Source: Arthrobacter sp.
GTDB lineage: Bacteria; Actinomycetota; Actinomycetes; Actinomycetales; Micrococcaceae
DNA: 6,393 nucleotides
Reading direction: 5' to 3'
NCBI GenBank assembly: GCA_025464545.1
Contig: JAODMA010000097.1
Span: 1-6,393 of the forward strand
Under the pieces are notes generated by a model that ran no database searches, had not been told where the DNA came from, and saw only the letters and a list, made by a program, of their open reading frames with translations. Every line of letters begins with the position of its first letter. Positions within the stretch are counted from its first letter, which is position 1. Of the stretch, positions 5,179-6,393 are shown piece by piece. Both the position numbers and the translations under genes were made by a program.

Positions 5179-6039
5179 ATGCAAACCCTTATGGACGTAG
5201 CTACGCTGAAGGACCGGCTTGACTCCGGCCGCCGCACCGTACTGCTGGACGTACGCTGGGCGCTCGGTGATCCGCACGGGCGCGAGCACTACCTGCAGGA
5301 ACACCTTCCCGGCGCCGTTTTCGTGGACCTCGCTTCCGAGCTGGCGGGCCCCGCCGACCCGGCCCGCGGCCGCCACCCGCTCCCGCCGCTGGGGCAGTTC
5401 CAGGCATCGGTCCGAGCCTGGGGCGTCCGTACCGGCGACGTCCTGGTCGCGTACGACGACAGCGGCAACATGGCCGCGGCGCGGCTCTGGTGGATGCTCC
5501 GGAACGCCGGCCTTACTGACGTTTATCTCCTCGATGGCGGACTGGCCGCCTGGCGCGCCGCCGGCCACCAGACTGACAACGGCGAGTGGCAAACGGAGGC
5601 AGGGGACATTGTTCTGTCGGATGGAGCTATGCCGGTGGTCGACGCCCGGCGCGTGGCTTCCTGGGCCAAACAGGGCATGCTGCTCGACGCCCGGGCCGGC
5701 GAACGATTCCGCGGCGAAATCGAACCCGTGGACCCGCGCGCCGGCCACATACCGGGTGCGGTGAGCGCCCCCACCAGCGGCAACGTCGCCGACGACGGCC
5801 GGTTCCTCCCGGCCGAACAGTTGCGCGACCGCTTCACCAGCCTGGGCGTGCGGCCCGGAGTCCCCACCGCGGTGTATTGCGGGTCGGGCGTCACGGCTGC
5901 CCACGAAATCGCAGCCCTCACAATCGCCGGATTCCCGGCGGCGCTCTACCCGGGCTCTTTCTCGGAATGGTCCAACAACCCCTCGAACGAAGTCGTGACC
6001 GGTGCGGCGCCGTACGCCGAAGGCACCGCAGCGGACTAG
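5179..6039 (+). CDS. sseA: Two-domain sulfurtransferase, 3-mercaptopyruvate type (SseA-like)
   Basis: This enzyme moves sulfane sulfur from a donor (3-mercaptopyruvate or thiosulfate) to a thiol or cyanide acceptor through a cysteine persulfide. The 286-residue product is a tandem of rhodanese domains. The N-terminal domain (about 1-130) contains VLLDVRWALG, HLPGAVFVD and YDDSGNMAAARLWW and is inactive, with Asp where a catalytic Cys would sit. The C-terminal domain (about 150-275) has HIPGAVSAP and the active loop CGSGVTA with nucleophile C234. The CGSGVTA loop is that of mercaptopyruvate sulfurtransferases (as in E. coli SseA), whereas thiosulfate rhodaneses usually carry CRKGVTA. The length is normal. 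Divergent pairing with a cysteine desulfhydrase supports a role in cysteine catabolism and persulfide formation. Donor preference is inferred from the loop alone. Confidence 0.88.
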   Translation: MQTLMDVATLKDRLDSGRRTVLLDVRWALGDPHGREHYLQEHLPGAVFVDLASELAGPADPARGRHPLPPLGQFQASVRAWGVRTGDVLVAYDDSGNMAAARLWWMLRNAGLTDVYLLDGGLAAWRAAGHQTDNGEWQTEAGDIVLSDGAMPVVDARRVASWAKQGMLLDARAGERFRGEIEPVDPRAGHIPGAVSAPTSGNVADDGRFLPAEQLRDRFTSLGVRPGVPTAVYCGSGVTAAHEIAALTIAGFPAALYPGSFSEWSNNPSNEVVTGAAPYAEGTAAD

Positions 6040-6392
6040 CTGCCGCTGGCGAGGTGTCTCACGGCGGGCTGCGCTGTGAGGCGGGGCCGTTTTCGTGCCT
6101 TCGCCCGGTGTCGGATTTCCCGTCGGTGGCCAGCTGCCGTGGGCGCGGCCCGCTCGGCGAGTGGGCTCAGAGGCACACCGTCCCGCAAGGGCGTGCCGGG
6201 CAGGGGTGGTGCGGTGGAGCGGTAGCTGTGGCCGGTGGGGGTTTTGAGTTCCAGGCTGTGTCTGTACCCGTTCGTGCTCGCGGGTGCTGGCCGTGGCCGG
6301 GCGGTCCAGCCGGGGGTTTGTTTGGTGTGGTTGCAGGCTTCGCAGAGCCCGGCACCGTTGCCTGCGGCCGTCGCGCCGCCTTCGGCCCAGGG
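6036..6392 (-). CDS. HNH endonuclease, C-terminal part (DUF222/13E12-type family; start outside window)
   Basis: This minus-strand frame stays open from the right edge to a TAG at 6036-6038 and gives 118 residues. It lacks a start codon within the window. The visible N-terminal part is the second half of an HNH nuclease motif: PWAEGG, then N12, then LCEACNHTK (C17 and C20 as zinc ligands), followed by the family-typical PGW. Residues after about 50 form a Pro-rich and then Arg/Lys-rich tail (RHRAKARKRPRL) ending in HLASGS. Proteins with an N-terminal DUF222 domain and this HNH end occur in many copies in Arthrobacter and Mycobacterium (13E12 repeat family) and may be mobile or defence-related; their function is not established. 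Asn21 stands where many HNH proteins carry the last His; H22 is adjacent. The stop codon overlaps that of the convergent sulfurtransferase. DUF222 itself cannot be seen here. Confidence 0.82.
   Translation of the reverse strand, partial: PWAEGGATAAGNGAGLCEACNHTKQTPGWTARPRPAPASTNGYRHSLELKTPTGHSYRSTAPPLPGTPLRDGVPLSPLAERAAPTAAGHRREIRHRAKARKRPRLTAQPAVRHLASGS
6058..6080 (+). terminator. Terminator hairpin of the sulfurtransferase gene
   Basis: CTCACGGCG pairs with CGCTGTGAG over 9 bp (one G-U) around a GGCTG loop, beginning 18 bases after the sulfurtransferase stop. Flanking bases can add three more pairs if wobble is allowed. A TTTT run follows at 6090-6093, 9 bases beyond the stem, which is too far for a textbook terminator. 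The hairpin lies inside the opposing HNH gene. It is the strongest terminator candidate in the window. Confidence 0.55.
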
Positions 6393-6393
6393 G

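Noticed and set aside
5098..5904. 268-residue open frame antisense to the sulfurtransferase
   Set aside because: The plus-strand frame has two rhodanese domains and an active-site loop; the antisense product shows no family features and is compositionally odd.
1..6393. CRISPR array, tRNA, rRNA, riboswitch, transposase or phage genes
   Set aside because: No spaced direct repeats, no cloverleaf-like segments, no transposase or integrase motifs and no terminal inverted repeats were seen on either strand.

Overview
This is a high-GC, densely packed stretch of a typical actinobacterial chromosome. The closest fit is Micrococcaceae (Arthrobacter/Pseudarthrobacter type). The evidence is GC-rich third codon positions, GTG and TTG starts, promoters whose -10 hexamer lies 6-7 bases before the start codon (leaderless mRNAs), and the tail of an HNH endonuclease of the family that is multiplied in these genomes. 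Genus is inferred from gene content, not proven.

Positions 1-2713 (+ strand) carry a metal ABC transporter of the zinc/manganese class: a periplasmic-type binding protein truncated at the window's left edge, a 120-base gap containing a perfect hairpin, the ATPase, and the permease, whose GTG follows the ATPase stop codon directly. Converging on it from the right is a Zur-type Fur-family repressor (2779-3240, minus strand). This pairing argues for zinc uptake under zinc-responsive repression. One metal ligand of the binding protein, however, looks like the glutamate of manganese-binding relatives.

Positions 3241-3343 are a divergent control region. It holds a candidate zur promoter inside an inverted repeat and a well-formed promoter for a metallo-beta-lactamase-fold hydrolase (3344-4000, +). 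That hydrolase converges, with 3 bases between stop codons, on a PLP enzyme closely resembling the L-cysteine desulfhydrase Cds1 (4004-5101, minus). Cds1 shares a 77-base divergent promoter region with a two-domain sulfurtransferase of the 3-mercaptopyruvate type (5179-6039, +). Together these two look like a small cysteine-sulfur (H2S/persulfide) unit.

The right edge (6036-6392, minus) is the C-terminal part of an HNH endonuclease whose start lies outside the window. Its stop codon overlaps the sulfurtransferase stop by two bases.

I see no tRNA, rRNA, CRISPR array, insertion sequence or prophage, and no convincing undescribed system. The points most worth a second look are the metal-ligand pattern of the binding protein, the hairpin within the transporter operon, the inverted repeat before zur, the leaderless promoters, and the Cds1/sulfurtransferase pairing.
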